Of a DNA stretch of 64,000 nucleotides, positions 62,815-64,000 are shown one piece after another; the first letter of the stretch is position 1; each line of letters opens with the position of its first letter. The DNA lies in NCBI GenBank assembly GCA_023511295.1, contig JAIMBT010000012.1, forward strand, positions 1 through 64,000, read 5' to 3'. The translations under genes and the position numbers were made by a program. This DNA is from Alicyclobacillus sp. (GTDB lineage Bacteria > Bacillota > Bacilli > Alicyclobacillales > Alicyclobacillaceae). A model generated the notes under the pieces. The model did no database searches. It saw only the letters and a program-made list of their open reading frames with translations, and was not told where the DNA came from.

Positions 62815-63039
62815 ATGAATCAACTGCTTCCCGACTGGATGTTTGCCGCGTTTGCCATCGGCGCGTGGACGCTCGCCGGGTGGATTGTCCGACACTGGCA
62901 CTGGATGCCGGCCCGCGGGCTCGCGATTGCGGTCGTGGCTGGATGTGCACTGGTGCTCGCGGCCCGGTACGTGACGCGCTTCATTCGGCACCGTCGAAAC
63001 CCGGACACCCCAGATCCAGACGAGTGGAAGCAGTACTGA
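62815..63039 (+). CDS. Small two-helix membrane protein
   Basis: 74 residues: MNQLLPDWMFAAFAIGAWTL then AGWIV, RGLAIAVVAGCALVLAARYV and a charged tail HRRNPDTPDPDEWKQY. Two membrane helices with a basic/acidic C-terminus. AAAGGAG lies eight bases before the ATG. The family is not recognised. It is followed 78 bases later by the enoyl-CoA hydratase gene and may share its transcript. Confidence 0.6.
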   Translation: MNQLLPDWMFAAFAIGAWTLAGWIVRHWHWMPARGLAIAVVAGCALVLAARYVTRFIRHRRNPDTPDPDEWKQY

Positions 63040-63116
63040 GGGAATGGTACGACTGTGCGGTCACCTGAGGCGACGGTGCAATGAGTTCAGATGGACGGTG
63101 AGGGAGGCTGACACCC

Positions 63117-63893
63117 GTGGCGCTGGTGAAATTGGCGTTTGACGAAGATCTGTGTCTGGTCACACTCGACAACCCGCCTGTCAACGTGTTGAGCTTGCAG
63201 ATGGCGCGCGACCTGCGCGCTGCGCTGTCGGACATCGCCGCGCGCACAGACGTGTCCGCCGTGATTGTGACGGGGGCGGGCAGCAAAGCGTTCGTCGCCG
63301 GCGGCGACATCCGCGAATTCCCGGAATTTATCGCCAACGGTACAGCGAAACAGGCCGCACTCGAATTTGACGAGGTCCTTCAGCGTCTACACCAGTTGCC
63401 GCTGCCGACCATTGCGGCCATCGGTGGACACGCGCTCGGCGGCGGCTGCGAGCTGGCGCTGGCGTGCGACTTCCGCATCGCAGAAATGCAGGTTCGCCTT
63501 GGCTTTCCGGAAATCACGCTCGGCGTGCTGCCGGGGGCAGGTGGAACCCAGCGCCTGCCCCGGTTGATTGGCGTGGCACGGGCGAAGCGGATGATCTTGT
63601 CCGGGCAGCCCGTGTCGGCCGCGGAGGCGCTGCAGATAGGCCTGGTGGACGAGGTGGTCGGCCAGGGAGAGGCGATACCTGCAGCGAAGCGCTTTGCAGA
63701 CTTGTTTCGAGGAAAGAGCCGCATCGCCCTGCGACTTGCCAAGCGCGCGGTGGATGAGGGCCTGGAGCACACACTCGCCGAAGGGTTGGCGTTGGAAGCC
63801 GAACGATTCGGGGAAGCGTTCACGTCCGAAGACGCGCTGGAGGGCGTGACAGCGTTCATGGAGAAGCGCGCGGCGCAGTTTCGTCACCGCTAG
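63117..63893 (+). CDS. Enoyl-CoA hydratase/isomerase
   Basis: 258-residue crotonase. FVAGGDIREFPEFIANG (oxyanion), IGGHALGGGCELALACDFRI (first catalytic Glu), RLGFPEITLGVLPGAGGTQR (second catalytic Glu), and the C-terminal trimer helix are all present. The GTG start has GAGGG 12 bases upstream. It hydrates 2-enoyl-CoA in fatty-acid or branched-chain degradation. No acyl-CoA dehydrogenase or thiolase lies in the window, so the pathway is unproven. Confidence 0.93.
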   Translation: MALVKLAFDEDLCLVTLDNPPVNVLSLQMARDLRAALSDIAARTDVSAVIVTGAGSKAFVAGGDIREFPEFIANGTAKQAALEFDEVLQRLHQLPLPTIAAIGGHALGGGCELALACDFRIAEMQVRLGFPEITLGVLPGAGGTQRLPRLIGVARAKRMILSGQPVSAAEALQIGLVDEVVGQGEAIPAAKRFADLFRGKSRIALRLAKRAVDEGLEHTLAEGLALEAERFGEAFTSEDALEGVTAFMEKRAAQFRHR

Positions 63894-63911
63894 TCGGAGG
63901 AGGCGGATGGT

Positions 63912-64000
63912 TTGTTCACCTACTGGACGCTGTTGTACATTCTCGGCATCGTGTCGACATTTGGGTTTGGGGTCGCGCTGAACATGGTCGTTCGGCGGGG
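63912..64000 (+). CDS. Start of a membrane protein gene, cut by the window end
   Basis: TTG 63912 follows GGAGGAGGCGGA and opens a hydrophobic frame (LFTYWTLLYILGIVSTFGFG, VALNMVVRRG) that runs off the end. Too little is seen for a family call. The alternative ATG 63907 gives an unlikely Cys/Ser-rich frame. Confidence 0.5.
   Translation, partial: MFTYWTLLYILGIVSTFGFGVALNMVVRR

Overview
The window looks like a chromosomal segment of a GC-rich, endospore-forming Firmicute of the Alicyclobacillus/Kyrpidia type. This is inferred from a SleB-type cortex-lytic enzyme, a tiny YjcZ-like protein, a complete-looking menaquinone operon, a c-di-AMP riboswitch in front of a LysM/NlpC hydrolase, strong AGGAGG ribosome sites and TTGaca/TATAAT promoters. 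No species call is possible from the sequence alone.

Layout. (1) 1-3150: the 3' part of a PucR-type regulator, then debris: a C-terminal fragment of an unknown minus-strand gene, an IS256-family 3' fragment and an IS3 OrfA remnant. (2) 3155-14244: a low-GC, co-directional surface-polysaccharide cassette with a Wzy-like polymerase, five glycosyltransferases, a Wzx/MurJ-like flippase, a GH130/GH43-like propeller protein and UDP-galactopyranose mutase. The presence of the mutase suggests a galactofuranose-containing polymer. (3) 14234-22134: an insertion-sequence nest. Two ends of one IS1634-type element enclose pieces of IS256, IS66, IS21 and an intact IS1182-like element. A second, full-length IS1634-type element with a 6-bp target duplication splits a lipoprotein gene. 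(4) 22600-64000: high-GC core genome. It holds a YyaL/DUF255 thioredoxin-domain gene, a multidomain cell-wall protein, menA divergent from menB-E-F-D-H, a YgjP-like metallopeptidase, a Na+(K+)/H+ antiporter, a MoxR-DUF58-DUF4129 operon, a flavin reductase, a LysO-like exporter and CoA-transferase subunits. Further along are a riboswitch-controlled NlpC/P60 hydrolase, tRNA-Leu(CAG), dapF, a Nudix and an MBL hydrolase, then PduO adenosyltransferase, a HAD phosphatase, nrdR and B12-dependent nrdJ. The last stretch holds an RsuA-type pseudouridine synthase, sleB, marR, a hydroxyisobutyrate-dehydrogenase-like gene, a GmhB-like phosphatase, an LCP protein and an enoyl-CoA hydratase.

The most unusual observation is in the YyaL/DUF255 gene (22653-24866). 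Exactly 57 in-frame bases interrupt the otherwise conserved string GYS|TCHWCH. The interruption opens with a TAG codon that directly follows Ser codon TCC, and TCC and TAG lie in the 5' arm of a 13-bp hairpin with a 4-nt loop. It ends in TCT, a Ser codon readable by the same tRNA. The layout resembles the translational-bypass site of phage T4 gene 60 and the mitochondrial byp elements. It could also be a TAG-readthrough site or a fresh disabling insertion.

Functional links: PduO (makes adenosylcobalamin) sits just upstream of nrdR and the adenosylcobalamin-dependent reductase. The men operon and its divergent prenyltransferase share a promoter region. The cell-wall genes (LysM/NlpC, LCP, glucosaminidase, SleB, dapF) are scattered through the core part.
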